Shown: positions 1 through 8,144, counted from the first letter of the stretch. The stretch is 64,000 bases of DNA from Gillisia mitskevichiae (GCF_003634585.1 NZ_RBLG01000001.1:806001-870000); one strand, 5' to 3'. The notes: a model not told the origin generated them from the letters alone. Translations and numbers: made by a program.

Positions 1-69
1 TGGGATTATTTTGTAACCCACTTAATGGGAGCAACACCTCCAAAGGAATTCGATTTTAGTGCTAACTAA
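1..69 (+). CDS. C-terminal end of a probable S9 family (prolyl oligopeptidase-type) peptidase, partial
   Basis: An open frame runs from the first base of the window to a TAA at 67-69 and encodes 22 residues, with the segment WDYFVTHLMGATPPKEF. A tryptophan, aromatic residues and a GATPPK-like tail are typical of the extreme C-terminus of S9 serine peptidases (dipeptidyl/acylaminoacyl peptidase type) in Bacteroidota. Catalytic residues would lie upstream, outside the window. The next gene starts 8 bases after the stop on the same strand, so the two are probably cotranscribed. The family call rests only on this short tail. Confidence 0.55.
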   Translation, partial: WDYFVTHLMGATPPKEFDFSAN

Positions 70-77
70 TTAGGAAG

Positions 78-515
78 ATGGACTTTAAGCCCAAAACAGA
101 AAACTATAAGCAGAAAGTTAAAAACAGTTTCAACTCCCAGAAATTTATGGATTTTATAGGAGCTAAACTGATGAAAATTGAACCTGGGTTTTGTGAGATC
201 CATTTACCATACAATGATAACTTAACCCAGCAAGATGGTTTTTTTCATGCGGGTATTATAAGCACACTCGCAGATAATGCTGCTGGATATGCAGCTTTTT
301 CACTAATGGAAGAAGCTGCGTCTGTTCTCGCTGTAGAGTTTAAGCTTAATTTGATCTCTCCGGGAATTGGAGACTTGCTAATTGCCAGAGCAAATGTCCT
401 GAAAACTGGCAGAACTTTAAGTGTTTGTAGAGCAGATGTTTTTGTTATGAAAGATGGAGTAGAGAAGCTTTGTGCAGCATCTCAGGCAACACTTATTCAG
501 ATTAAAAAACCTTAA
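78..515 (+). CDS. PaaI-family hotdog thioesterase
   Basis: This 145-residue protein has the length of a single hotdog domain. The central block around residues 52-73 contains the QDGFFHAG segment followed by ADNAAGYAA. In PaaI/YbgC-like acyl-CoA thioesterases this block carries the catalytic acidic residue (here Asp66 of TLADNAAG) on the hot-dog helix. It probably hydrolyses an aromatic or medium-chain acyl-CoA in the cytoplasm; the substrate cannot be read from the sequence. It lies 8 bases behind the S9 peptidase stop on the same strand. There is no signal peptide. Confidence 0.85.
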   Translation: MDFKPKTENYKQKVKNSFNSQKFMDFIGAKLMKIEPGFCEIHLPYNDNLTQQDGFFHAGIISTLADNAAGYAAFSLMEEAASVLAVEFKLNLISPGIGDLLIARANVLKTGRTLSVCRADVFVMKDGVEKLCAASQATLIQIKKP

Positions 516-577
516 AAAGTTTAATTAAACAGTTAATAAATAATATACAAATCGTCGAGCACCCGGCTCTAGCGTGG

Positions 578-585
578 TATTTTTG
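578..585 (+). promoter_or_regulatory. candidate -7 box (TATTTTTG) for the metallo-beta-lactamase-fold gene
   Basis: TATTTTTG matches the Bacteroidota primary-sigma -7 consensus TAnnTTTG and lies 23 bases before the ATG at 609. No convincing TTG is seen at the -33 position. The upstream stretch 554-576 is unusually GC-rich for this genome. Confidence 0.35.
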
Positions 586-608
586 AAGAAAACAAATAAA
601 TTTAGATT

Positions 609-1490
609 ATGAGAAAGTCAATTTTATTAGGTGCTTTAAGTGTAATGATTAGCTTTTCTGCCTTTGCATTTCAAGAGATGGAGGATGTGAAAATTGAAGT
701 GATCCCAGTAAATGATAATATTTATATGCTTGTTGGAGCAGGAGGGAATATTGGAGTTTCTATTGGAGAGGATGGAGTTTTTATGATAGATGACCAATTT
801 GCACCCTTATCCGAAAAGATCTTGGCCTCTATAAAAACGCTAAGCGAGAAATCGGTGAAATATTTGGTGAATACACATCATCATGGAGATCATACTGGAG
901 GAAATTCAAATTTTGAAAAACAAGGAACACTCATCTTTGCTCATGAAAATGTTAGAAGGCGTTTAAAAGAAGATGAGAAAAATACAGATCAATCTGGATT
1001 ACCAGTGATCACTTTCGATCATAAAATGCAATTGCATTTAAATGGGGATGATATTATGGCGGTTCATGTACACAATGCTCATACAGATGGAGATGCGCTA
1101 ATCTATTTCCCTAAAAGTAATGTACTGCATACTGGAGACACTTTTTTTAATGGGATGTTTCCTTATATAGATCTTAAAAGTGGCGGTAGTGTAGCGGGAG
1201 ATTTAGAAGCAGCAAAGACAGGGCTTATGCTTATCAATGAAAACACCAAGATCATTCCAGGGCATGGAGCTATGGCGAGTTATGCCGATTATGAGAATTA
1301 TTTAAAAATGTTAGAAGGAATTCATGCTAACGTAAAAACTGCCATTGCTGAAGGTAAAAGTAGGGAGCAGATTATAGCAGACGAAAGCCTTACAAATGAT
1401 TTCATTACAGATGCCGCTGCAGAAAAGGCATTTATCAATGGTCCTAAGATTCGCGGAACTTACTATGATAGTTTAAAAAGCGAAAAGTAA
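609..1490 (+). CDS. secreted metallo-beta-lactamase-fold metallo-hydrolase
   Basis: The protein has 293 residues and an N-terminal signal peptide (about residues 1-21, ending SAFAFQ), so it is predicted to be periplasmic. The zinc-binding HxHxDH motif is His90, His92, Asp94 and His95 in THHHGDHTGG. Further ligands are likely His158 (AHTDGD), Asp177 (HTGDTFF) and His219 (IPGHGAM), so the full binuclear set is present. The overall pattern matches the MBL-fold subgroup with subclass B3-like or relay-system hydrolases. Beta-lactamase activity cannot be claimed; lactonase, thioesterase or other hydrolase roles are equally possible. It stands alone with its own promoter-like box upstream. Confidence 0.85.
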   Translation: MRKSILLGALSVMISFSAFAFQEMEDVKIEVIPVNDNIYMLVGAGGNIGVSIGEDGVFMIDDQFAPLSEKILASIKTLSEKSVKYLVNTHHHGDHTGGNSNFEKQGTLIFAHENVRRRLKEDEKNTDQSGLPVITFDHKMQLHLNGDDIMAVHVHNAHTDGDALIYFPKSNVLHTGDTFFNGMFPYIDLKSGGSVAGDLEAAKTGLMLINENTKIIPGHGAMASYADYENYLKMLEGIHANVKTAIAEGKSREQIIADESLTNDFITDAAAEKAFINGPKIRGTYYDSLKSEK

Positions 1491-1539
1491 ATACCAGAAT
1501 ATTTTATTTGATTTAAAATGGCTTCAATTTTAAAAAAAA

Positions 1540-1686
1540 AGCTGTCTAAAATATTGTGATTTCAATAATTAAAAAGATAAAATTTAGAGATCAAGGAAGG
1601 TTATATGCTTAGAAATCAATACCTCCTATTATTATAAACTAATCTCTTTTTTATCTTTCACTAAGAAATATTTATTTTAGACAGCT
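1540..1686. repeat. 147-bp imperfect palindrome with 14-bp terminal inverted repeats (MITE-like)
   Basis: The left end AGCTGTCTAAAATA (1540-1553) is the exact reverse complement of the right end TATTTTAGACAGCT (1673-1686). Inside, AAAGATAAAAT near 1572-1582 pairs loosely with ATCTTT and AATCTCTTTT near 1641-1660. The element fills most of the gap between two convergent genes and contains no ORF. It could be a miniature inverted-repeat element or a long bidirectional terminator-like structure. No clear target-site duplication was found. Confidence 0.5.
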
Positions 1687-1698
1687 ACAAACTAATTA

Positions 1699-2397
1699 TT
1701 AACCTTTTTCTTTTGGTTTAAAGACCAAAAAAACTGGTTTGCCAATCACACCAGCATGCGTCATTGCTTCCTTTAATTTATTATCATTTACAAAAGTTTG
1801 ATAATCTTGTAAATTATCCCATTGGTTCATTACATAGATCCATTTAGAATCTCCATTAATTGTACCTACCTCATAGCTTAACTCTTTAAACTCTTTTCTG
1901 GTTCTTTCAAAATCATCAAAAACGTGTTTCCATTTATCGTAATCTTCAACTTCATGATAGATAATCCCAGTAATTTTTTTATCAATCAAGTTAGTGCCTT
2001 CTATTTTATTTAATAGAAGAAATTTTGGAGGCCCAATAACCCCTGCCTCTTGCATTTTTTCTTCCAATTCCTTGTCTTTCTTAAATTCTTTGTAGTGATT
2101 TTCAGACTTCCAAGTGTTAAAAACATAAACGGTATTAGGATCATCTTCTAATACTCCAACTTCATAACTTAATTCTCCGCTTTTCTCTCTTTTAGCAAAA
2201 AAATCATCGAAAGCCTTTTTCCATATTCCATAATCTTTTACTTCATGGTAGACCAAAGACTTTGTTTTTGTTTGTAATGGTTTTACAACAATCCCATTAT
2301 TCTGTTTCTCTATTTCTTTCTCCGGATTTTTCCAACCTATAATTACCAGAGACAATATTAAAACCAGCAGCGTATATTGATTAACCTGTTTTCTCAT
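1699..2397 (-). CDS. membrane-anchored or secreted protein with two tandem ABM-like (ferredoxin-fold) domains
   Basis: The 232-residue protein has an N-terminal hydrophobic segment (residues 9-21) and then two copies of a module of about 85 residues (about 48-132 and 144-228). Each copy runs Y-HEV-DY--W---FDDF, LSYEVG, then AGVIG-P-FL. The copies align without large gaps, so this is an internal duplication. The pattern resembles the dimeric alpha/beta-barrel of antibiotic-biosynthesis-monooxygenase-like and related small proteins, which usually dimerise; a fused pair would make an internal dimer. Catalytic activity is unknown. The segment SLVIIGW looks like a lipobox whose Cys has become Trp22. 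Confidence 0.6.
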   Translation of the reverse strand: MRKQVNQYTLLVLILSLVIIGWKNPEKEIEKQNNGIVVKPLQTKTKSLVYHEVKDYGIWKKAFDDFFAKREKSGELSYEVGVLEDDPNTVYVFNTWKSENHYKEFKKDKELEEKMQEAGVIGPPKFLLLNKIEGTNLIDKKITGIIYHEVEDYDKWKHVFDDFERTRKEFKELSYEVGTINGDSKWIYVMNQWDNLQDYQTFVNDNKLKEAMTHAGVIGKPVFLVFKPKEKG

Positions 2398-2578
2398 AAG
2401 TGATCGATTTTATGATTGTTAATTTTGAAAACAAAAAATCCTCAACAGGGGGGAGGATGGGGGAAGAGATATAATTTTGAAAGGTTAATTTACGAAAAAT
2501 ATGTAAGAAATGAAATTTCGGAAATGAGAATTCCAGTATTTTTAGATAATAATTTAAATTATAACAAATACTTTTCAA

Positions 2579-3025
2579 ATGAAAATCCGCGAAGCTATAC
2601 CAGATGATCTTAAGGAAATTAGCCTTTTGTTCGATGCCTACAGAGTCTTTTATAAACAGTCATCAAATATATTAGGGGCAAAGGATTTTATTAGCGATCG
2701 TTTATCTTTAAAAGATTCTAAGATCTATGTTGCTGAAGAAAAAAACAAACTTTTTGGATTTGTACAATTGTATCCTCGCTTTTCTTCTACCCAATTAAAA
2801 CGTACATGGTTGTTGAATGACCTTTTTGTATCTCTGGAGGCAAGAGGACAACAATTGGGAGTACGTTTAATAGAACGAGCCAAAGTGCTTGCAGTTACCA
2901 CAAACTCTGTGGGTTTAATGCTTGAGACTGAAAAAACGAATACTATTGGGAATAACCTCTACCCAAAAGTAGACTTCCTATTAGACGAGCTTCATAATTT
3001 TTATTATTGGGATGTAAAGAAATAA
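2579..3025 (+). CDS. GNAT family N-acetyltransferase
   Basis: This 148-residue protein starts with the usual GNAT opening (MKIREAIPDDLKEISLLFD). It has the central strand IYVAEEKNKLFGFVQLYP and the acetyl-CoA pyrophosphate loop at about residues 90-100 (ARGQQLGVRLIE, a variant of R/QxxGxG/A). The C-terminal part MLETEKTNTIGNNLYPK corresponds to motif B. It probably acetylates a small amine or protein N-terminus in the cytoplasm; the substrate is unknown. It is followed 9 bases later by a second GNAT gene on the same strand, so the two likely form an operon. Confidence 0.8.
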   Translation: MKIREAIPDDLKEISLLFDAYRVFYKQSSNILGAKDFISDRLSLKDSKIYVAEEKNKLFGFVQLYPRFSSTQLKRTWLLNDLFVSLEARGQQLGVRLIERAKVLAVTTNSVGLMLETEKTNTIGNNLYPKVDFLLDELHNFYYWDVKK

Positions 3026-3034
3026 GTTTTTTAA

Positions 3035-3565
3035 ATGAATTTAAATTTTATGAGATCCGCTTCCAGAATAGAACTAAGATCAATTATAGACTCAGATCAA
3101 GAAAATATTTTCTTTGGTCTGTCCAATCCAGATGTTATTAAATATTATGGCATCAGTTTTAATACTTTTGAAGCTACAAGAGAGCAAATGATCTGGTTTC
3201 AAAACTTAGAAAAAAATGGAACAGGAAAGTGGTGGACAATTTATAGTTCTATAACAGGAGAGTTTTTAGGAGCTGCTGGTTTTAATGATTTAAATAAAGA
3301 ATTAAAGAAAGCAGAAATTGGATTTTGGTTATTACCAGAATTTTGGGGTAAAGGCTATATGCAAGAAGCCATGCCTTTAATTTGCGATTATGGATTTAAT
3401 GAATTGGAACTTATAAGAATTGAGGGTATAGTAGAATCAGAAAATCTGAATTGTAAACGAGCCATAGAGAAACTTGGATTTACTTTAGAGAGTACCAGTA
3501 GAGATAGTGAATTGAAAAAAGGTAAACTCATAAGCCTAGATACCTATATAAAACTAAAGTTGTAA
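3035..3565 (+). CDS. GNAT family N-acetyltransferase, RimJ/RimL-like
   Basis: The 176-residue protein has the RimJ/RimL/SpeG-type layout: RIELRSIIDSDQENIF near the N-terminus, then EIGFWLLPEFWGKGYMQEA (about residues 104-122). The acetyl-CoA loop is PEFWGKGYM, and the ending EGIVESENLNCKRAIEKLGF is the classic ENxxSxxxxEKxGF motif with Asn and Cys substitutions. This family acetylates ribosomal proteins, polyamines or antibiotics; which one is not decidable here. An internal Met at 3050 could also be the start, because the conserved part begins just after it. It is cotranscribed with the GNAT gene 9 bases upstream. Confidence 0.82.
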   Translation: MNLNFMRSASRIELRSIIDSDQENIFFGLSNPDVIKYYGISFNTFEATREQMIWFQNLEKNGTGKWWTIYSSITGEFLGAAGFNDLNKELKKAEIGFWLLPEFWGKGYMQEAMPLICDYGFNELELIRIEGIVESENLNCKRAIEKLGFTLESTSRDSELKKGKLISLDTYIKLKL

Positions 3566-3585
3566 ATATTTTTAATGCTTGTATT

Positions 3586-3606
3586 GAAACCCGAAACCCG
3601 AAACCC
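3586..3606. repeat. three tandem copies of GAAACCC
   Basis: The heptamer GAAACCC is repeated three times exactly, followed by a degenerate AAAACG. It lies in the 88-base gap between the second GNAT gene and the zinc-ribbon gene. Copy number may vary between strains. No function is assigned. Confidence 0.6.
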
Positions 3607-3653
3607 AAAACGTCATTTAGTCAACTAACAACTCTTTTCCTTATATTTAAAGC

Positions 3654-4001
3654 ATGCAAAAAGCTTGTCCAGAATGTGGAGAGAAAATAATTGGAAGAAC
3701 AGATAAAAAATTCTGCAGTGATTATTGTAGGAATGCCTATAACAATAAGATCAATAAGGATTCTACTAATCTTGTTAGAAACGTAAATAATCTACTTCGA
3801 AAAAACTACAGGATCTTACAGGAATTAAACCCAACAGATAAAACAAAAACGTCCAAATCTAAGTTGCTGGCTAAAGGTTTTAATTTTGAATACTTCACAA
3901 GTATCTACACAACCAAAACTGGTACCGTTTATTACTTTGTTTATGATCAAGGTTATTTGCCATTAGAAGGCGATTATTTTGCCTTGGTAAAACGAAATTA
4001 A
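3654..4001 (+). CDS. small zinc-ribbon protein
   Basis: The 115-residue protein begins with a CxxC-x15-CxxxC cluster (Cys5, Cys8, Cys22 and Cys26 within ACPECGEKIIGR and FCSDYCRNAYNN), a treble-clef or zinc-ribbon type zinc site. A helical region (residues 33-60) and a C-terminal beta-rich part with FEYFTSIYTTKTG follow. It is a conserved Bacteroidota protein of unknown role; nucleic-acid binding is possible but not shown. Its TAA overlaps the stop codon of the convergent CBS-domain gene on a shared TTAA. Confidence 0.75.
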   Translation: MQKACPECGEKIIGRTDKKFCSDYCRNAYNNKINKDSTNLVRNVNNLLRKNYRILQELNPTDKTKTSKSKLLAKGFNFEYFTSIYTTKTGTVYYFVYDQGYLPLEGDYFALVKRN

Positions 4002-4465
4002 CTATGCCAGTTTTGTGCTCTTAATTTCATTGCAGCACAAAGGATATCTTTTCGGCTAATCTGCCCTATCAATTTTCCGTTTTCTATAATAGGAAATCGT
4101 CTGCAATTATGCTTATAGAAAAGCGAGGCGCAATCAAAGATATTCGTGTTTTTATCTATGGTTGGCACGTTGATCTCCATAAAATCTCCCACTCTTTTAT
4201 CGCCAATTGGAATATTATAATACCTGTTTTCAGAAATTTGTTTCATACAATCCCCGTCAGAGATCACTCCAATTAATTCATTGCGTTCATTTACAACAGG
4301 AGCCCCAGAGATCTTATGTTTTATAAGCGCCTGGATCACATTTATAACGGGATCATCCTTCCCAAAAGTAATTAAGGAGTGGCTCATATAATCCTTTACC
4401 ATAATTGGGGCGCTCTGTATCTTTTCTGGTTCCGCTCTTTTTCCTTGAAAACTTTTAATTCCCAT
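3998..4465 (-). CDS. CBS-domain pair protein
   Basis: The protein has 155 residues and consists almost entirely of a Bateman module. CBS1 spans about residues 22-80 (VKDYMSHSLITFGKDDPV ... GAPVVNERNELIGVISDGD). CBS2 spans about 90-148 (VGDFMEINVPTIDKNTNI ... RFPIIENGKLIGQISRKD). Such stand-alone pairs bind adenine nucleotides and act as energy sensors; no partner domain is present. No signal peptide is seen. It is convergent with the zinc-ribbon gene, sharing stop-codon bases, and divergent from the M28 peptidase gene. Confidence 0.85.
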   Translation of the reverse strand: MGIKSFQGKRAEPEKIQSAPIMVKDYMSHSLITFGKDDPVINVIQALIKHKISGAPVVNERNELIGVISDGDCMKQISENRYYNIPIGDKRVGDFMEINVPTIDKNTNIFDCASLFYKHNCRRFPIIENGKLIGQISRKDILCAAMKLRAQNWHS

Positions 4466-4592
4466 AGCTATATGTTTTTGATTATTAGCTACTTAAGTTA
4501 ATCAATTTATTAGCCTTATGAAACCAGAGACATATATTTATTTTATTCAGCTTATCTTATTTATATTTAAACCACCAATTTTTCTTTCTATT

Positions 4593-6920
4593 ATGCTGAA
4601 AAAATTATCTCCACTTCTCATACTAATTCCTCTACCATTTATTATCTGGTTCCTTTTTTACTCCAGCATGCCCAGAACTATTTCTGAAGCAGAGATCCCG
4701 GCTACGGAGTTTTCTACCACTAGGGCTTTTAAGCATGTAGAGGAGATCTCCAAAACACCGCATTTTGTGGGAAGTCCAGCGCATAGCTTGGTGAGGAATT
4801 ATATTGTGAATAAGCTTCAAGATCTTGGATTAGAAGTGCAAACTCAAGAGGGGTATAGCTTAACAAATAGAGGCATGTTAACAAGACCTCAAAACATTTT
4901 AGCTAAAATAGAGGGTAGCGAAGACGGAAAAGCCCTTCTATTGATGTCTCATTACGATTCTGCCGGACACTCCTCTTTTGGAGCCAGTGATGCTGGAAGT
5001 GGAGTGGCAACAGTTTTAGAAGGAGTTCGTGCCCTTTTAGCTAAGGGTGAGCTGCCTAAAAATGATATTATTATTCTTTTTACAGATGCTGAGGAACTTG
5101 GATTAAACGGTGCCGAGTTATTTGTAAATGAGCATCCTTGGGCTAAAGATGTAGGTCTAGCACTTAATTTCGAAGCTCGGGGAAGTGGAGGGAATTCTTT
5201 TATGTTATTGGAAACAAATAGTGGAAATTCTAAGCTTATTCAGGATTTTATTAAAGCCAATCCTAAATTTCCTGTTACAAATTCTCTAGCATATAGCATC
5301 TATAAAATGCTTCCAAACGATACAGATCTAACGGTATTAAGAGAACAAGGAAACATCAACGGTTTTAATTTTGCATTTATAGACGATCATTTCGATTATC
5401 ATTCTGCCAACGATATTCCTGCAAATCTAGATAAAGAAACCTTGGCACATCAAGGCAGTTATCTAATGCCATTGCTCGGATTTTTTAAAGATGCAGATCT
5501 TAGTAGGTTTCATTCTAACGAAGATCTTATTTACTTTAATTTACCCATGGGAGAGATGATAAGCTATCCATTTTCTTGGATCTTACCTCTTTTGATCGTG
5601 GGGTTTCTATTGTTTTTTGGAGTTGTTTTTTATGGAATTTCCAAAAGAAAATTAGCTGTTAACACCATTTTAAAAGGGGCGTTACCTTTTCTAATTAGCT
5701 TAGTTGGTTCTGCGATTGTAGTGTTTATATTTTGGAAATTATTAATGTTGCTCTATCCTGGTTATGGAGAGATGATTAATGGATTTACCTATAACGGCTA
5801 TTATTATATCGCTTTTGGGATATTCCTGAGTTTGGCAATTAGTATTTATATGTATCATTTTATGAATAAGGATGAGGTGCAGGCGAGTGTTTTTGTTTTC
5901 CCGCTTTTCTTTTGGTTACTTATTTGCGCACTTACTGCCTTCTATTTAAAAGGAGCAGCATATTTTGTTATCCCGGGATTCTTTGGGATCTTACAACTCT
6001 GGATAATGATCCGTCAAAAGCGGCCCAATTTGTTTTTAATGCTGCTATTAAGCCTACCTGCATTAATTTTAATACTGCCTTTTGTAGCTAGTTTTCCAGT
6101 GGCATTGGGTCTTAAGATTCTACTTGTGGCAGGAATATTAGCCGTTTTGTTATTCAGCTTATTTCTACCTGTATTTGGGTATTTTAAATATAAAAAGTCC
6201 TTAGCGACATTATTGGGATTAATAGGCATTCTACTGATTATTATAGCTCATTTTAATTCAGATTTTAATGAAGACCGCCCAAGACCAGATAGTTTAGTAT
6301 ATGTTTTAGATGAAGATACTCAATCTGCAAGTTGGAATTCTTACGATCTTAAATTAGACGATTGGAATAAAGAGTATTTTGGAGAAGATCCTAGCAAGTC
6401 TGAAATTACTACAAATGCTTTTGAAAGTAAATACGGTTCTGGATTTAAATATAAGTCACCGGCTCCAGTTGTGAAGATCGCTTCCTCAGGGATTGTTTAC
6501 AAAAAAACAGATAGCAAAGATTCTCTAAGTGAATTCAGCAACTATTCTTTAAAGATCGCTCCAAATAGGAAGGTGAATAGGATGGAGTTATTTTTAAATA
6601 GCTCTTATAACTTTGAAAAATTCACAGTGAATGGTCTGGAAGCAGAGGCTATTTTTTTAGGTAAAGAGAAATTCCATGTATTTAAAAATAGATGGAGCGA
6701 TAGATTACTTACTTATCATGCTGCCAATACAGATACACTTTTAATTAATTTTACGACTAGAGATAAGGTTGCGCCAGAGATTGTATTATATGAAAGTAGT
6801 TATGACCTCTTGGATAACCCAGACTTGAAAGTAAAAAAGCGAGATAAAACTAAGATGCCGAAACCTTTTGTGCTGAATGATGCTGTGATCCTTAAAAAAA
6901 CAATTAGATTGGAAGAATAA
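4593..6920 (+). CDS. membrane-bound M28 family metallopeptidase
   Basis: From this start the protein has 775 residues: an N-terminal signal anchor, an M28 (aminopeptidase Y/QC-like) domain, about nine hydrophobic segments in the middle and a soluble C-terminal domain. All binuclear zinc ligands are visible: His120 and Asp122 (SHYDSAG), bridging Asp133 (GASDAGSG), catalytic Glu167 with Glu168 (TDAEELG), Glu194 (NFEARG) and His270 (YHSAND). The peptidase domain should face the periplasm. The frame is also open from an ATG at 4518; 4593 is preferred because it gives a standard signal (MLKKLSPLLILIPLPF). The role is probably exo-peptidase peptide scavenging. Confidence 0.88.
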   Translation: MLKKLSPLLILIPLPFIIWFLFYSSMPRTISEAEIPATEFSTTRAFKHVEEISKTPHFVGSPAHSLVRNYIVNKLQDLGLEVQTQEGYSLTNRGMLTRPQNILAKIEGSEDGKALLLMSHYDSAGHSSFGASDAGSGVATVLEGVRALLAKGELPKNDIIILFTDAEELGLNGAELFVNEHPWAKDVGLALNFEARGSGGNSFMLLETNSGNSKLIQDFIKANPKFPVTNSLAYSIYKMLPNDTDLTVLREQGNINGFNFAFIDDHFDYHSANDIPANLDKETLAHQGSYLMPLLGFFKDADLSRFHSNEDLIYFNLPMGEMISYPFSWILPLLIVGFLLFFGVVFYGISKRKLAVNTILKGALPFLISLVGSAIVVFIFWKLLMLLYPGYGEMINGFTYNGYYYIAFGIFLSLAISIYMYHFMNKDEVQASVFVFPLFFWLLICALTAFYLKGAAYFVIPGFFGILQLWIMIRQKRPNLFLMLLLSLPALILILPFVASFPVALGLKILLVAGILAVLLFSLFLPVFGYFKYKKSLATLLGLIGILLIIIAHFNSDFNEDRPRPDSLVYVLDEDTQSASWNSYDLKLDDWNKEYFGEDPSKSEITTNAFESKYGSGFKYKSPAPVVKIASSGIVYKKTDSKDSLSEFSNYSLKIAPNRKVNRMELFLNSSYNFEKFTVNGLEAEAIFLGKEKFHVFKNRWSDRLLTYHAANTDTLLINFTTRDKVAPEIVLYESSYDLLDNPDLKVKKRDKTKMPKPFVLNDAVILKKTIRLEE

Positions 6921-6949
6921 AAATATGGGGCTTCAATTTAAAAAGGCGT

Positions 6950-6972
6950 CACTCTGAGCTTGTCGAAGAGTG
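6950..6972. repeat. intergenic hairpin repeat, copy 1 (CACTCTGAGCTTGTCGAAGAGTG)
   Basis: A 23-bp element with arms CACTCT and AGAGTG, which can form a hairpin. It recurs almost unchanged at 7027-7048. The sequence resembles short palindromic repeats often seen in flavobacterial intergenic DNA. Confidence 0.65.
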
Positions 6973-7026
6973 ATTAGTAGTTCAGAGATAGTATTTAAAG
7001 TCTGATTTTGAAGCATAAAACTGAGT

Positions 7027-7048
7027 CACTCTGAGCCTGTCGAAGAGT
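7027..7048. repeat. intergenic hairpin repeat, copy 2
   Basis: This copy differs from copy 1 at one internal position (GAGCCTGTC instead of GAGCTTGTC) and lacks the last G. The arms CACTCT and AGAGT are kept. A more degenerate third copy at 7068-7106 (CACATTG ... GATGTCGAAGTGTG) extends into the apparent start region of the following gene. Confidence 0.6.
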
Positions 7049-7122
7049 AGGTTTAAATAAACAAGGGTCACATTGTTCCACTAGCTATCGAGATGTCGAA
7101 GTGTGAATTAAAAAAGAATAAA

Positions 7123-7926
7123 ATGAATATTTCAATATTAGGATGTGGTTGGTTGGGACTGCCACTGGCCAAGAAACTAATTGAAGCCGGACATATAGTT
7201 AAGGGGTCTACAACAAATAGAGATAAAATTAATTTGCTCTCTTCGGAAGGGATTATTCCTTACAAAATTCAACTTTTTGAAGAAGGAGTTCAAGGAGACA
7301 TGACCTCATTTTTAAATGAATCTGAAGTCCTTATCATAGATATTCCGCCAGGATTAAGAAAGGATCCAGAAGTGAATTTCGTTGGAAAAATTGAGAGATT
7401 GAAGTCTTATTTGGAAAAAGCAAGGATAGAAAAAGTGCTTTTTGTGAGCGCAACTTCAGTTTATGAAGATACCGAGGATTTTCCGGAATATACAGAAGAA
7501 GAATCTGCAAATGGAAATGCTGAAAATGCTAGGCAGTTAATAGGAGCAGAGGAGCTTTTAAAGGCTTCAGACAGGTATGCTACAAGCATCATTAGATTTG
7601 GCGGATTGATAGGTCCAGGAAGGCACCCTGTAAATTACCTTTCTGGGAAATCTGATTTACAAGATCCCGCGGGACCAGTAAATCTTATTCATTTGGACGA
7701 TTGTATTGGTATTATCACCGCGATCCTTGAAAAAAAAGCATGGGGAGAAACTTTTCATGGAGTTTATCCAGAACATCCAACACGCAAAGAATATTATAGC
7801 AGAGTAGCTAAAGAAAAAGGATTGGCAAGTATGAGTTTTAACGAAGATTCGGTTTCTAGGGGTAAGATTATAAACTCTGTGAAAGTTGATGAGATTTTGG
7901 GCTATGAGTTTAAGACTGAGATATGA
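7123..7926 (+). CDS. NAD(P)-binding SDR-type epimerase, YeeZ-like
   Basis: The 267-residue protein starts MNISILGCGWLGLPLAKKL, with the Rossmann dinucleotide loop GCGWLGLPLA directly after the first strand. Later elements are VLFVSATSVYED, IIRFGGLIGPGRHP and LIHLDDCIGII, typical of atypical extended SDR proteins such as YeeZ. The usual YxxxK catalytic pair is not obvious, so enzymatic function is uncertain. An upstream in-frame ATG at 7093 lies inside a degenerate intergenic hairpin repeat and would only add ten non-conserved residues; 7123 is chosen because the Rossmann strand then begins the protein. Confidence 0.82.
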   Translation: MNISILGCGWLGLPLAKKLIEAGHIVKGSTTNRDKINLLSSEGIIPYKIQLFEEGVQGDMTSFLNESEVLIIDIPPGLRKDPEVNFVGKIERLKSYLEKARIEKVLFVSATSVYEDTEDFPEYTEEESANGNAENARQLIGAEELLKASDRYATSIIRFGGLIGPGRHPVNYLSGKSDLQDPAGPVNLIHLDDCIGIITAILEKKAWGETFHGVYPEHPTRKEYYSRVAKEKGLASMSFNEDSVSRGKIINSVKVDEILGYEFKTEI

Positions 7927-8046
7927 TAAACATTTGTCGTCTCGACTGCAGTGAGAGATCTCAATGGAACGAATTTTTGTAATCAATTAGTGATTACTTA
8001 GTCGTGAAGAGCTCCTTTGAAATGATATTGTTAATGAGGTTATATC

Positions 8047-8133
8047 TCCTGCGAGGGATAGTAGCGGTAGCTCCTAATTGCTTTTTGCAATTGGGACTTT
8101 AGCGAATAGCCCGACCGCCTTTTTTTGGCGGAC
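8047..8133 (+). ncRNA. structured flavobacterial repeat RNA, Flavo-1-like candidate
   Basis: The stretch has the layout GCGAGGGATAGTAGCGG, a small hairpin (AATTGC-TTTTT-style loop-GCAATT near 8076-8092), then TAGCGAATAGCCCGACC and a CCGCC/GGCGG hairpin (8115-8131). The spaced GGGAT..AGCGG and AGCGAATAGCCCGACC blocks resemble an intergenic structured repeat common in Flavobacteria, and from memory the Rfam Flavo-1 motif. It lies about 120 bases downstream of the YeeZ-like gene and is oriented with it, so it may be the 3' end of that transcript. The identification needs a covariance-model search. Confidence 0.45.
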
Positions 8134-8144
8134 GCAGCCAAAGA

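Noticed and set aside
2416-2607. 63-codon plus-strand ORF in the divergent gap before the GNAT genes
   Set aside because: It includes the G-rich tract, overlaps the GNAT start in another frame and shows no recognisable motif.
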